Shown piece after piece: positions 8,313 to 16,399 of a stretch of DNA of 64,000 bases (position 1 is the first letter of the stretch; every line of letters starts with the position of its first letter). The position numbers and the translations under genes were made by a program. The notes under the pieces are model-generated. The model worked only from the letters and a program-made list of their open reading frames with translations, searched no databases and was not told the DNA's origin. This stretch comes from Granulosicoccus sp045106475 (GTDB lineage Bacteria; Pseudomonadota; Gammaproteobacteria; Granulosicoccales; Granulosicoccaceae), in contig JBGCEO010000010.1 in NCBI GenBank assembly GCA_045106475.1, forward strand, positions 1 through 64,000, given 5' to 3'.

Positions 8313-8441
8313 CTTCTTGATGCTAATACGCTGTCATTCTCCAAATGAAGAGCGCTACACTAGTCACATGTTGTCGCACTCATCCAAACCATTAATATGC
8401 TCGCCGGATCAGCAGGCGCTCTTTGATGCCAAAAGCGATGC

Positions 8442-10070
8442 TTGCGTGTGAACAGTTCACCTATCGATGCGTTGAATACTTCGCAGCCTGAACATTCCTC
8501 CACCGGTGATCAGCCGGGCACAGCGTCAAACTCTGACTATCCTTCGCAGGTTACAGATCAATCAAAGAAAGATTCTCAATCCGCTGATAATCACCCAAAC
8601 AGCGCTACCCAGTCTGTACCCGCTCCTGCAAATCCAGCTTCAAGCAAAAAGAACCGGTCGGGCATTCTCAAGCTGTTTGATCAACGAAGATTATTCCGAA
8701 CCTCCGCTTTTCGATTGGCACTGATTTACGCGACTCTATTCAGTGCTCTATCGGCCGCCACTTTGGGATTTATCTACTGGTCTACGCGCGATCAGATCGA
8801 ATCTCAAGTTGATGCGCGCCTGCGTCTTGAAACCGATTACCTGATAAACCTGTATAAGTCCGGTGCATTGCCAGAACTCCTTGAAGCTATTCAGCGACGC
8901 AATCAGATTGATACCTATGGCAGATTTTACTATCTGGCCAACAACGAAGTAGCCGAGACCACCAGCACCCAGTCTGAGGATGGCTTGCCTATCAGACTGA
9001 AATCGGTTCGTTCTCATACAACTCGCAATATGGGTGATGTGGCAGATTTACCACCGGGTAGTCCACGAGCATTCAACCCGGTTCGCGTTGCTGAAACCAA
9101 ACTGTCCAACGGATTGAAGCTGACCATTGGTCATGAGATAAGCGATGAGAAAGCACTGCTGGACCACACGTTTGCATTGGTGGCCGGTGCAACTTTGCTG
9201 ACGCTGCTCTTTTCACTGATAGGTGGCCTTTGGATAGGCACCAGTGTTCTTCGCCGAATCGACTCGGTTAGCAGAACCGCATCGGAGATCATGAGTGGAG
9301 ATTTATCGCAACGCTTGCGCGTGACAGCACGTGATGATGAGTTTGATGAAATATCAACCAAGCTCAACCAGATGCTAAATCGAATCGAAGATCTGATGAA
9401 GAGCATGCAACAGGTGACCAACAATGTTGCGCATGATTTAAGGAGCCCATTGACCCGTTTGCGCAATCGACTGGAAGTTACGCTTCTGGAAGAGCGTGAT
9501 CCGGAAAACTATCGGCTGGTAATGGATGAGGCCATTGGCGATGCAGACAGCCTGATTCACACATTCAACGCTATGCTCAGTATTGCCCGGCTTGAAGCAG
9601 GCATTGATTCTTCTCAGTGGACTGAAACCCGTATGGGTGATTTGGCCAGCGAACTGGCTGAACTCTATGAAGCAGTGGCTGAAGAGGAAGAATTTCTCGA
9701 TTTTTACAGCGACATAAAAAACAATCCCGTGTTTCATTGTAATCGACACCTGATTGGACAGGCAGTTACCAATCTTTTGGATAACGCCATTAAATACACG
9801 CCACAACCGGGTATTGTTCGATTGGGTATCGAAGGCAACAACGACGAATTTACAATTACCGTTTCAGACAACGGACCCGGCATTCCAGAGGATGAACGTG
9901 AGCGCGTATTCGAACGTTTTGTCAGACTTGAAAACGAACGAAACTCACCTGGCAACGGTCTTGGTTTGAGTCTGGTACAGGCAGTCATTCGACTACACGC
10001 AGCCACACTTGAACTCAGCGATAATGAGCCTGGTTTAAAGGTGGTTATGCGGTTTAGAAAGAAGCGCTAA
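8442..10070 (+). CDS. Sensor histidine kinase with HAMP domain
   Basis: Membrane kinase of 542 residues paired with the upstream regulator. Residues 1-75 are a low-complexity Ser/Pro/Asn/Gln-rich cytoplasmic tail, uncommon for this class. Then follow TM1 (about 85-107), a periplasmic region of about 130 residues, TM2 (about 245-265), a HAMP domain, a HisKA domain with phospho-His about 331 (NNVAHDLRSPLTRL), and a HATPase domain with NLLDNAIKYTP, DNGPGIP and GNGLGLSLV. There is no ATG near the 5' end: TTG 8442 or GTG 8448 must serve, and neither has a clear Shine-Dalgarno sequence. The last four bases overlap the convergent gene downstream. Confidence 0.9.
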   Translation: MRVNSSPIDALNTSQPEHSSTGDQPGTASNSDYPSQVTDQSKKDSQSADNHPNSATQSVPAPANPASSKKNRSGILKLFDQRRLFRTSAFRLALIYATLFSALSAATLGFIYWSTRDQIESQVDARLRLETDYLINLYKSGALPELLEAIQRRNQIDTYGRFYYLANNEVAETTSTQSEDGLPIRLKSVRSHTTRNMGDVADLPPGSPRAFNPVRVAETKLSNGLKLTIGHEISDEKALLDHTFALVAGATLLTLLFSLIGGLWIGTSVLRRIDSVSRTASEIMSGDLSQRLRVTARDDEFDEISTKLNQMLNRIEDLMKSMQQVTNNVAHDLRSPLTRLRNRLEVTLLEERDPENYRLVMDEAIGDADSLIHTFNAMLSIARLEAGIDSSQWTETRMGDLASELAELYEAVAEEEEFLDFYSDIKNNPVFHCNRHLIGQAVTNLLDNAIKYTPQPGIVRLGIEGNNDEFTITVSDNGPGIPEDERERVFERFVRLENERNSPGNGLGLSLVQAVIRLHAATLELSDNEPGLKVVMRFRKKR

Positions 10071-10606
10071 TCTCGCTGCTGCAAATTCTCTTGCACGTTT
10101 AAGAAAACTTCGTCTGATTGCTCTACATACCAGGCCCAATATATGGTTGATTCAGGTACCGTCGGAGCTATTTTCAGTTCAATTGGCTCGCCACGATCAA
10201 GCTTTTGTAGAGCTTCTGCCTGTGATGGCTTGATTCGAACACCTCGCGCTACTCCATTTTCATCAAACCACAGATAGTGGCGACCCTGCGCGCCCGACTT
10301 AACAACAGACAATCCTGTAAAAATACCCGAAGCCACTTCGCTTTGTTCGAAAATCGGCTCACCACCAGATTGCTCTGACTCCTTGTCATAATAGAAATAC
10401 AAGCCGGTAACCAACATGATGATTGGCAGAGCCGTTAGCACAGAATGGATTGGGTTGCGTTCCTTGGGCACATACACATCTTCAGGATTGGGAGGTGGCG
10501 GCCAGTTATAGCGTTTTTTTTTGGCAGGCTTTACCGCTGCACTGCTGAATCTTGCACTGGAAGAAACATCATCATTCCGCCTTTTGCTGTTGTGCTCGTC
10601 ATTCAA
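10067..10606 (-). CDS. Hypothetical single-pass membrane protein in operon with yicC
   Basis: 179 residues, not recognised. Residues 1-55 are basic and polar with a proline-rich motif (YNWPPPPNPEDVYVP). One membrane segment at about 55-72 (VLTALPIIMLVTGLYFYY) is followed by an extracytoplasmic domain of about 105 residues containing HYLWFDENGVARGVRIKPSQ and a WAWYVEQ strand. The topology is N-in, C-out. It overlaps the 3' end of yicC by eight bases, so translation is probably coupled, and it overlaps the histidine kinase stop by four bases on the other strand. No function is assigned. Confidence 0.65.
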   Translation of the reverse strand: MNDEHNSKRRNDDVSSSARFSSAAVKPAKKKRYNWPPPPNPEDVYVPKERNPIHSVLTALPIIMLVTGLYFYYDKESEQSGGEPIFEQSEVASGIFTGLSVVKSGAQGRHYLWFDENGVARGVRIKPSQAEALQKLDRGEPIELKIAPTVPESTIYWAWYVEQSDEVFLNVQENLQQRD

Positions 10607-11465
10607 CGTTTTGCACCTGTTCGCGCATCTGTTCGATGAGCACTTTCATATCGACACTGGCAGCGGTGGTTACAGAATCGTGTGACTTTGAACTCAATGT
10701 ATTGGCTTCCCGATTAAATTCTTGCATTAGAAAATCCAGGCGCCGACCAATAGCCTCTTTACGCTTGAGAACCTTCTCAAGTTCGACAACATGGGCATCC
10801 AGTCGATCCAACTCCTCATCCACATCCAGGCGTTGAGCAGCATAAACCAGCTCCTGCTCCAGTCGTGTGGCATCGTACTCCATATCCAGTGCTTCGAGCT
10901 TGGCGATCAGTTTTTCCCGTTGACGTGCAAGTAGCTCAGGCCTTGCCTTTCTAACCACGTTTACAAGTTCTGAAATTGACTGCGTCTTCGCACTCAGTAG
11001 AGCTGCGATGTGCACCCCTTCTCGCTCGCGAGATTCTAAGAAGTCATCCAGCGCGCGCTCGAAGGTGGCCATAGCATTTTGCGCCATATCATCAAGAGAT
11101 TCACGATCAGGTACCATGACGCCTGGCCACTGCAACAACGTTAACGGGTCTGCAGACTTAGCTGAGCCGGTTAATTCTGAAACGCGATCCGCAGCTGCAG
11201 CCAACTGTTGCAACAATGGCTCATTGAGAGACAGAGCTGACGATGGCGGTGATGACTCGTCGCGCCGAATATTGATTTCTATCTTGCCTCGATGCAGGCG
11301 CGACGCTACCTGCTCTCGAATGAGCGGCTCCAGCGAGCGCAGAGACTCCGGCAATCTGACACTTGTATCCAGATATCGATGATTGACCGATCGAATCTCA
11401 CAGACAAACTGATCATTCTGCCTGGCAGAGCCACTGCGCCCAAAGGCGGTCATACTGCGCAACAT
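10599..11465 (-). CDS. yicC: YicC family endoribonuclease
   Basis: 288 residues, close to E. coli YicC (287), a Mn-dependent endoribonuclease linked to small-RNA turnover. The N-terminus (MLRSMTAFGRSG, then VCEIRSVNHRYLD) and the C-terminal DUF1732-type segment (EEIDRLDAHV-like DEELDRLDAHVVELE, then GRRLDFLMQEFNREANTLSSK) are diagnostic. ATG 11465 is chosen because GGGAG sits ten bases upstream; the ATG at 11474 touches that sequence and could not use it. Divergent from rph, a conserved neighbourhood in gammaproteobacteria. The next gene overlaps its stop. Confidence 0.9.
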   Translation of the reverse strand: MLRSMTAFGRSGSARQNDQFVCEIRSVNHRYLDTSVRLPESLRSLEPLIREQVASRLHRGKIEINIRRDESSPPSSALSLNEPLLQQLAAAADRVSELTGSAKSADPLTLLQWPGVMVPDRESLDDMAQNAMATFERALDDFLESREREGVHIAALLSAKTQSISELVNVVRKARPELLARQREKLIAKLEALDMEYDATRLEQELVYAAQRLDVDEELDRLDAHVVELEKVLKRKEAIGRRLDFLMQEFNREANTLSSKSHDSVTTAASVDMKVLIEQMREQVQNVE

Positions 11466-11583
11466 ATCGATCATTCTCCCGAGTATTGTTCCCTGCCAGT
11501 TATCATTACACGATTGATCAACTGCAGGATTCGATTTTTACTAACACTGAGCTGTGCAAATCGCAGAGTAGTCGATTTACTGG

Positions 11584-11611
11584 TTCAAGCGAAAAAGGTA
11601 ACTGGTATAAA
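11584..11611 (+). promoter_or_regulatory. Possible rph promoter
   Basis: TTCAAG (11584-11589), a 16-base spacer, then TATAAA (11606-11611) preceded by TGG as an extended -10. The -35 is weak. It lies in the 275-base divergent gap between yicC and rph. A second -10-like TATACT at about 11637 lacks a matching -35. Confidence 0.35.
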
Positions 11612-11740
11612 AGCGTGTGCCGGCTACTGAGCAGGTATACTCTGCCGCCCTACAGGCTGTGATCATGCTTGCGATAGAACACTGTCTTATCGCCTATTGA
11701 AACCGGCAAAACACACTTAATCAATTATCAGGAAGTGCCC

Positions 11741-12457
11741 ATGCGACCCAGCGGAAGAGCCATCGACGAGCTGCGTACCCTAAAATTCACCAGACAATAC
11801 ACCAAGCATGCCGCCGGATCGACTTTGATCGAAATGGGGGATACTAAAGTGCTGTGTACTGCTTGTATCGACAATCGCACTCCACCTTGGCTCAAAGGCA
11901 CAGGCAGTGGATGGGTCACAGCTGAATACGGCATGTTACCCGGGGCCACGCACACGCGAGCCCGTCGCGAGGCAGCGGCTGGCAAGCAATCAGGCCGCAC
12001 ACAGGAAATACAGCGATTGATTGGCCGTTCGTTGCGAGCAGCTGTTGATCTGGATGCATTGGGCGAACGCACAATCACCGTCGACTGCGATGTACTGCAA
12101 GCGGATGGCGGCACACGCACTGCATCCATTACCGGTGCTTATGTCGCGTTGAGTGACGCCATGAATCAGCTGCTGGAGCAGAGAAAAATAAAACACAATC
12201 CGATCCATGGTCAGATTGCAGCGATCTCCGTGGGCATCGTAAAAGGTCAGGCGGTTCTGGATCTGGACTATGCCGAGGACTCTACCGCTGAAACCGACAT
12301 GAACGTCGTGATGAACGAAGCTGGCGGTTTTATCGAGCTGCAGGGCACTGCGGAGGGTCATGCATTTCGCGACAATGAACTGCAGGAAATGATGTCACTG
12401 GCTAAACACGGCATAACGCAACTGGTGGCAGCGCAAAGCGCATCACTCGCAAACTGA
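11741..12457 (+). CDS. rph: Ribonuclease PH
   Basis: 238 residues, the same length as E. coli RNase PH, a phosphorolytic 3'-5' exoribonuclease that trims tRNA 3' ends. Family motifs are MRPSGRAIDELR, GWVTAEYGMLPGATHTR, RREAAAGKQSGRTQEIQRLIGRSLR (in two adjoining pieces), DCDVLQADGGTR and VDLDYAEDSTA-like LDLDYAEDSTAETDMN. ATG 11741 has AGGA about eight bases upstream; the GTG two codons earlier is less likely. It is followed by rdgB and hemW on the same strand with short gaps, the conserved order in this class. Confidence 0.97.
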   Translation: MRPSGRAIDELRTLKFTRQYTKHAAGSTLIEMGDTKVLCTACIDNRTPPWLKGTGSGWVTAEYGMLPGATHTRARREAAAGKQSGRTQEIQRLIGRSLRAAVDLDALGERTITVDCDVLQADGGTRTASITGAYVALSDAMNQLLEQRKIKHNPIHGQIAAISVGIVKGQAVLDLDYAEDSTAETDMNVVMNEAGGFIELQGTAEGHAFRDNELQEMMSLAKHGITQLVAAQSASLAN

Positions 12458-12514
12458 TAGCCAGACTAGCGTCCTGCATTGGCTAATCGATCAATCAACA
12501 ACCAACCTGACACT

Positions 12515-13132
12515 ATGGACACAGGCAACAGCGTGGTATTTGCCAGCGCTAATCCAGGCAAAATCAAAGAACTTCACGAGCTGCTGGGCCCACTGGGTCT
12601 GAATGTCGTTGCACAAGGTGAATATGACATCGAATCCGTCGAAGAGACCGCGCTGACTTTCGTGGAAAATGCCTTGCTCAAGGCAAGACATGCCACACGT
12701 ATCGCGGGCAAGCCTGCAATAGCTGATGATTCGGGTCTGGAGGTTGATTTTCTCGATGGTGCGCCAGGTTTGTATTCCGCGCGCCATGCACAGATGCACG
12801 GCGCAGGCAGTGGCGATGTTGCAAACTACGAGTTCTTACTCAAACAGCTTCAGAATGTGCCGGATGAACAGCGAAGCGCCAGATTTCGTAGCGTTGTGGT
12901 TTTCCTGCGACATGAACATGATCCATCGCCTTTGATTGCCGAGCAAACCTGGGAAGGACACATTCTGCGTGCAGCTGAAGGCGACGGCGGATTTGGCTAC
13001 GACCCGGTTTTTTGCAATCACGATACGCATACTGCGGCATCGTTGCTCGATAAACACACCAAGAACAGTCTGAGTCATCGTGGCAAGGCGGTAGCCCTTC
13101 TGGTCGAACAGCTACGCACTCTGCGCGCCTAA
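12515..13132 (+). CDS. rdgB: RdgB/HAM1 non-canonical purine NTP pyrophosphatase
   Basis: 205 residues. Removes dITP, XTP and dHAPTP from the nucleotide pool. Motifs: VVFASANPGKIKELHELL at the N-terminus, TFVENALLKARHA, ADDSGLEVDFLDGAPGLYSAR, GDGGFGYDPVF and a C-terminal SHRGKA. ATG 12515 (MDTGNS) is preferred. A TTG twelve codons upstream keeps the frame open, but neither has a strong Shine-Dalgarno. Between rph and hemW, probably one operon. Confidence 0.95.
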   Translation: MDTGNSVVFASANPGKIKELHELLGPLGLNVVAQGEYDIESVEETALTFVENALLKARHATRIAGKPAIADDSGLEVDFLDGAPGLYSARHAQMHGAGSGDVANYEFLLKQLQNVPDEQRSARFRSVVVFLRHEHDPSPLIAEQTWEGHILRAAEGDGGFGYDPVFCNHDTHTAASLLDKHTKNSLSHRGKAVALLVEQLRTLRA

Positions 13133-13147
13133 ACTATCAATCACGGC

Positions 13148-14467
13148 ATGAACCTGTGCAGATCGTTTACTGAGTTACCACCGCTGTCGCTCTATGTGCA
13201 TATCCCCTGGTGCATCAGAAAGTGTCCTTATTGCGATTTCAACTCACACGAAAAAAAAAGTGACTTGCCGGAAGAGCAATATGTAGATGCATTGCTGGAA
13301 GACCTTGCCAGTGAAATGCCCTCGGTCTGGGGAAGAACCATCAGTACCGTGTTTATTGGAGGTGGTACACCTAGCTTATTTAGCGCACAGGCTCTGGATA
13401 AGCTGATGAGTGGCATACGTGCGTTGACAGGACTTTCACCCAGCGCTGAAGTTACTCTGGAAGCCAATCCCGGCACATTTGAACAGCAACGTTTCAAAGA
13501 CTATCGATCGCTGGGAATCAATCGATTGTCCATCGGCGTGCAAAGTTTCAATGCACAGGCACTGTCAGCATTGGGGCGGGTCCACTCATCACAAGAAGCA
13601 ATACGAGCAGTAGACATCGCACACAAGGCAGGTTTTGAACAGATCAATCTCGACATTATGTTCGGCCTGCCTGACCAGAGCCTTGCTGCGGCACTTAGCG
13701 ATATACAACAGGCTGTTGAGCTGTCAACAACACACTTGTCCTGCTATGAACTCACCCTGGAGCCCAACACACTGTTTGCACGCTTTCCGCCGGCCGTTCC
13801 TGATGAGGATGTGCGAGCTACGATGCAGCAGTCGATCATCGATGTTTTAAGCGGTGCGGGTTTCGAACGATATGAAATTTCCGCTTATGCTCGGCAAACG
13901 GCTCCTTACTCTACAAGCTCAAACGGCGACCCTGTACCGGGCTCCAAACACCGCTCTCAACACAATCTCAACTACTGGCAATTCGGTGACTACATCGGTA
14001 TCGGGGCCGGCGCGCACGGAAAAATAAGCTCAGCGGCTGAGGGCACGATAACGCGCCGATGGAAGCAGAAGCACCCCAATCGGTATCTGAATTCAAGCTC
14101 CAGTGATGAGCGGCTTGGAGATCAGAAGATCATCCCGATTGAAGAAACTGCGCTTGAATTCATGATGAACGCATTGCGCTTGACACAAGGATTTGCGCTT
14201 CCACTTTTTGAACTGAACACAGGTGTCTCTTTGATGCACTGGCAACATACAATTGAGCAGGCAAGAGATCGCGGCTTATTGCAACAAAATGGATTGAACC
14301 TGCAGGCGACTCCAATGGGCATCAACTGGCTCAATGACGTGCTCGAATTGTTTCTTCCGGATGATCAGCCCAAAACAGGACACAACTTGTCATCAAAAAC
14401 AGAGTTGCCTGGTGAAAGCAGCGCGAGACGCTACCCAATCATCCCGCTAAATCTTAAAAAAGACTAG
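13148..14467 (+). CDS. hemW: Radical SAM heme chaperone HemW
   Basis: 439 residues. HemW binds heme and hands it to respiratory enzymes; it was formerly annotated as an oxygen-independent coproporphyrinogen oxidase. The radical SAM motif is CIRKCPYC preceded by LYVHIPW and followed by DFNSH. Further motifs are STVFIGGGTPSL, LEANPGT, GINRLSIGVQSF and NLDIMFGLPDQS, and the HemW-type C-terminal domain with ETALEFMMNALRL. Compared with a typical length of about 380, there is a polar C-terminal extension of roughly 40 residues rich in Ser, Lys and Pro, plus a short insertion near residue 255 (SSNGDPVPGSKHRS). It lies 15 bases after rdgB. The converging gene ends seven bases beyond it. Confidence 0.95.
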   Translation: MNLCRSFTELPPLSLYVHIPWCIRKCPYCDFNSHEKKSDLPEEQYVDALLEDLASEMPSVWGRTISTVFIGGGTPSLFSAQALDKLMSGIRALTGLSPSAEVTLEANPGTFEQQRFKDYRSLGINRLSIGVQSFNAQALSALGRVHSSQEAIRAVDIAHKAGFEQINLDIMFGLPDQSLAAALSDIQQAVELSTTHLSCYELTLEPNTLFARFPPAVPDEDVRATMQQSIIDVLSGAGFERYEISAYARQTAPYSTSSNGDPVPGSKHRSQHNLNYWQFGDYIGIGAGAHGKISSAAEGTITRRWKQKHPNRYLNSSSSDERLGDQKIIPIEETALEFMMNALRLTQGFALPLFELNTGVSLMHWQHTIEQARDRGLLQQNGLNLQATPMGINWLNDVLELFLPDDQPKTGHNLSSKTELPGESSARRYPIIPLNLKKD

Positions 14468-14474
14468 CAGCTGA

Positions 14475-15152
14475 CTAGTTGCCTGAAGATTGCAACATAC
14501 GCATCAACTGCGAAGGATCTATGCCCGAACCGCCGCCACTGTCTGATTCGCCAGAGCGGAACTGCCCGGCTACGCCCGGCAATGTGCCACCCAGCTCTTT
14601 CTTCACCTCAGCGATCGCTTCGGAGTCTGCCTTAGATTGATCGCTCTGCCTGCCGCTGCGCCTCTGCCTTGAGCTCGCTTCCGTATTGTCTGAATTGCCC
14701 GCCGGCTGAAAACTCTCATCTTCACCGGATGATTGACCTGAGCCACGTTCATTTGTATCGCGGCGTGCGATAACGGGCGCGCGTACTGGTGCGACGACAT
14801 TGACATTAGGATTAACAGTCATCGTCTGGGCGCTAACGTGCTCAGGTGCCGAGGTGCTGTAATGTGTGACACCGTCCGCATCCTGCCAGGTAAATACCTG
14901 GGTTCGCTCCAGCTTGCCAGACCCATTCTCGGCTGAGGCTGCACTGGATAAGGTGCCGACAGCGCGGCTGGCATCATTCTGCACGCCCGAGAATACGGCA
15001 ACCGCTCGCTCGACACTGCCCGAAGCTATTGATTTCCACATGGCAGCAGGATCACCACCGCGCATATACACACCGTAGGTGAATACACCCGCCACCGCTA
15101 TCAGGGGCACCATCGCCTTGAAACTCAATTTAGCTACCAGTCGCCAAAGCAT
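14475..15152 (-). CDS. DUF4124 domain membrane-anchored protein
   Basis: 225 residues. One membrane segment at about 12-30 (AMVPLIAVAGVFTYGVYM), then a periplasmic part. Residues about 85-110 hold the DUF4124 signature (VFTWQDADGVTHYSTSAP), a short beta motif found in many periplasmic proteobacterial proteins. The rest (about 125-225) is Ser/Gly/Arg/Gln-rich and probably disordered, ending in GIDPSQLMRMLQSSGN. ATG 15152 has GCGGA at about eight bases; the ATG two codons upstream is too close to it. No function is known. It is divergent from rpmE. Confidence 0.7.
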   Translation of the reverse strand: MLWRLVAKLSFKAMVPLIAVAGVFTYGVYMRGGDPAAMWKSIASGSVERAVAVFSGVQNDASRAVGTLSSAASAENGSGKLERTQVFTWQDADGVTHYSTSAPEHVSAQTMTVNPNVNVVAPVRAPVIARRDTNERGSGQSSGEDESFQPAGNSDNTEASSRQRRSGRQSDQSKADSEAIAEVKKELGGTLPGVAGQFRSGESDSGGGSGIDPSQLMRMLQSSGN

Positions 15153-15214
15153 GGTCATTTCCGCCACAATTTTGGATTCTAGCGGCCCATATTTCATCGG
15201 CTTTACCCCGAAGC

Positions 15215-15243
15215 TTGCAATTTGCGGGTTATGGCCCTAGTAT
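15215..15243 (+). promoter_or_regulatory. rpmE promoter
   Basis: TTGCAA (15215-15220), exactly 17 bases, then TAGTAT (15238-15243), a good sigma-70 match. The expected start of transcription is about 15250, within or next to the leader hairpin before rpmE. Confidence 0.65.
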
Positions 15244-15270
15244 CCGGTTCCATTTTTTATAACCGGGAGG
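15244..15270 (+). promoter_or_regulatory. rpmE leader hairpin overlapping the ribosome-binding site
   Basis: CCGGTT (15244-15249) pairs with AACCGG (15261-15266) across an 11-base loop. The 3' arm merges with the Shine-Dalgarno GGGAGG (15265-15270), which is seven bases from the ATG. Leader structures regulating L31 are described in several bacterial groups including gammaproteobacteria, so autogenous control is plausible. The 5' arm starts right at the predicted transcription start, so the hairpin needs a start slightly upstream of that estimate. Confidence 0.5.
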
Positions 15271-15276
15271 TTGATT

Positions 15277-15480
15277 ATGAAACCGGAAATCCATCCCGAA
15301 TACAAACAAATCACCGTCAGCTGCAGCTGCGGCAACAGTTTCATGACGGGTTCTACGTCAGGTCGTGATTTGAGTATCGAAGTTTGTTCCTCTTGCCATC
15401 CGTTCTATACGGGTAAGCAGAAGGTTATGGACACGGCCGGGCAGGTGGACAAATTCCGACGTCGTTACGGCGCTAAGTAA
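15277..15480 (+). CDS. rpmE: 50S ribosomal protein L31, zinc-binding type
   Basis: 67 residues. The four-cysteine zinc site is present (Cys16, Cys18, Cys37, Cys40), so this is the C+ form rather than the zinc-independent paralogue. Ends KFRRRYGAK as usual. ATG 15277 follows GGGAGG by seven bases. It has its own promoter, a leader hairpin and a terminator, so it is probably monocistronic, although a nuclease gene begins inside the terminator. Confidence 0.97.
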   Translation: MKPEIHPEYKQITVSCSCGNSFMTGSTSGRDLSIEVCSSCHPFYTGKQKVMDTAGQVDKFRRRYGAK

Positions 15481-15534
15481 GCTGCTTACGACGTTCAGCT
15501 GCCCTTGCAGGGTGTGCGCTGACCTATCGAAAAA

Positions 15535-15559
15535 GGCACCTCCAATGGTGCCTTTTTTT
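15535..15559 (+). terminator. rpmE terminator
   Basis: GGCACC (15535-15540) pairs with GGTGCC (15547-15552), extended by A-T pairs on both sides, loop TCCAAT, then seven T residues (15553-15559). The preferred ATG of the next gene (15545) lies at the end of the loop, so the hairpin would also mask that gene's start in any read-through transcript. Confidence 0.85.
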
Positions 15560-16399
15560 GTGCGATTGCTAAAAACTTCCCGCCTTTCGATCGACTCCGT
15601 TGCCTGGACAGTATCGATTGCCCTGGCGTGCGGCGTCCTGATTGCAATGCCTGCAGCACTGGCAGCAGCTAAGAGCGACATGACACAACGTCCCGAGTGC
15701 TTGCTCAGGAATAAGCTGGAAGCGGTCAGCATCAAGAGAGTCACCGATGGCGATACCGTTGTACTCAGCGACGAGCGTCGCGTGCGCCTGATTGGAATCA
15801 ATACACTGGAACTCAATGAAAAAAATGCAAGTGATCGTGCCTGGGCCAAGGAGGCCAGCGCTTCACTCGAGGCTTTTGTCTCCGGCGGATCAATACAAAT
15901 TGTGCCTGGCATCGAAACGCATGATCGACACGGTCGCCTACTTGCCCATCTGCTAAGAAGCGATGGCGTAAATGCAAGCCATCAACTGGTGAGTCAGGGC
16001 CTGGCAATAGCCATTGCTGTCGGTAAAAATACTCGCTGCGCGATTGAACTACAAACCTTAGAACAATCAGCAAGAGAAACTGAGTCGGGGCTCTGGCGCA
16101 ATCCCGGAGCATGGCGCGTAACAAAAGACAGACTTACTGGACGGGAACGCGGCTTTCGCATTGTGCATAGCAGAGTCATACGTAGCGATCACCATGGTAA
16201 ACGTCGAACTTTGTTGCTTGAAAACGGTTTGCTTGTCAAAGTGGGTAGGCACTGGCCGGTAAAAAATAGATCACAACAAAAAATGCTTGATTCAATAGTA
16301 GGGAAAAAAATCAGGGTCAAGGGTTGGCTAGGTGTTCACGCGGGCAAGTCTGTCATCACACTTGACCATCCCGGTAACATCCTTGTGTTTGAACACTGA
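15545..16399 (+). CDS. Secreted thermonuclease-family (SNase-like) protein
   Basis: 284 residues. The N-terminus is a long signal or anchor (SVAWTVSIALACGVLIAMPAALAAA), then a staphylococcal-nuclease-like fold at about 55-175 with VKRVTDGDTVVLSDERRVRLIGINTLEL-type strands (visible as KRVTDGDTVVL and RVRLIGINTLEL), the DRHGRLLAHLL loop and an ESGLWRNPG end. Residues about 185-284 form a second beta domain (KRRTLLLENGLLVKVG) that could bind nucleic acid. ATG 15545 is in the loop of the rpmE terminator, with AAGG upstream; GTG 15512 is the alternative. It overlaps the exonuclease gene by one base. Exported nuclease is inferred from the signal. Confidence 0.8.
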   Translation: MVPFFVRLLKTSRLSIDSVAWTVSIALACGVLIAMPAALAAAKSDMTQRPECLLRNKLEAVSIKRVTDGDTVVLSDERRVRLIGINTLELNEKNASDRAWAKEASASLEAFVSGGSIQIVPGIETHDRHGRLLAHLLRSDGVNASHQLVSQGLAIAIAVGKNTRCAIELQTLEQSARETESGLWRNPGAWRVTKDRLTGRERGFRIVHSRVIRSDHHGKRRTLLLENGLLVKVGRHWPVKNRSQQKMLDSIVGKKIRVKGWLGVHAGKSVITLDHPGNILVFEH

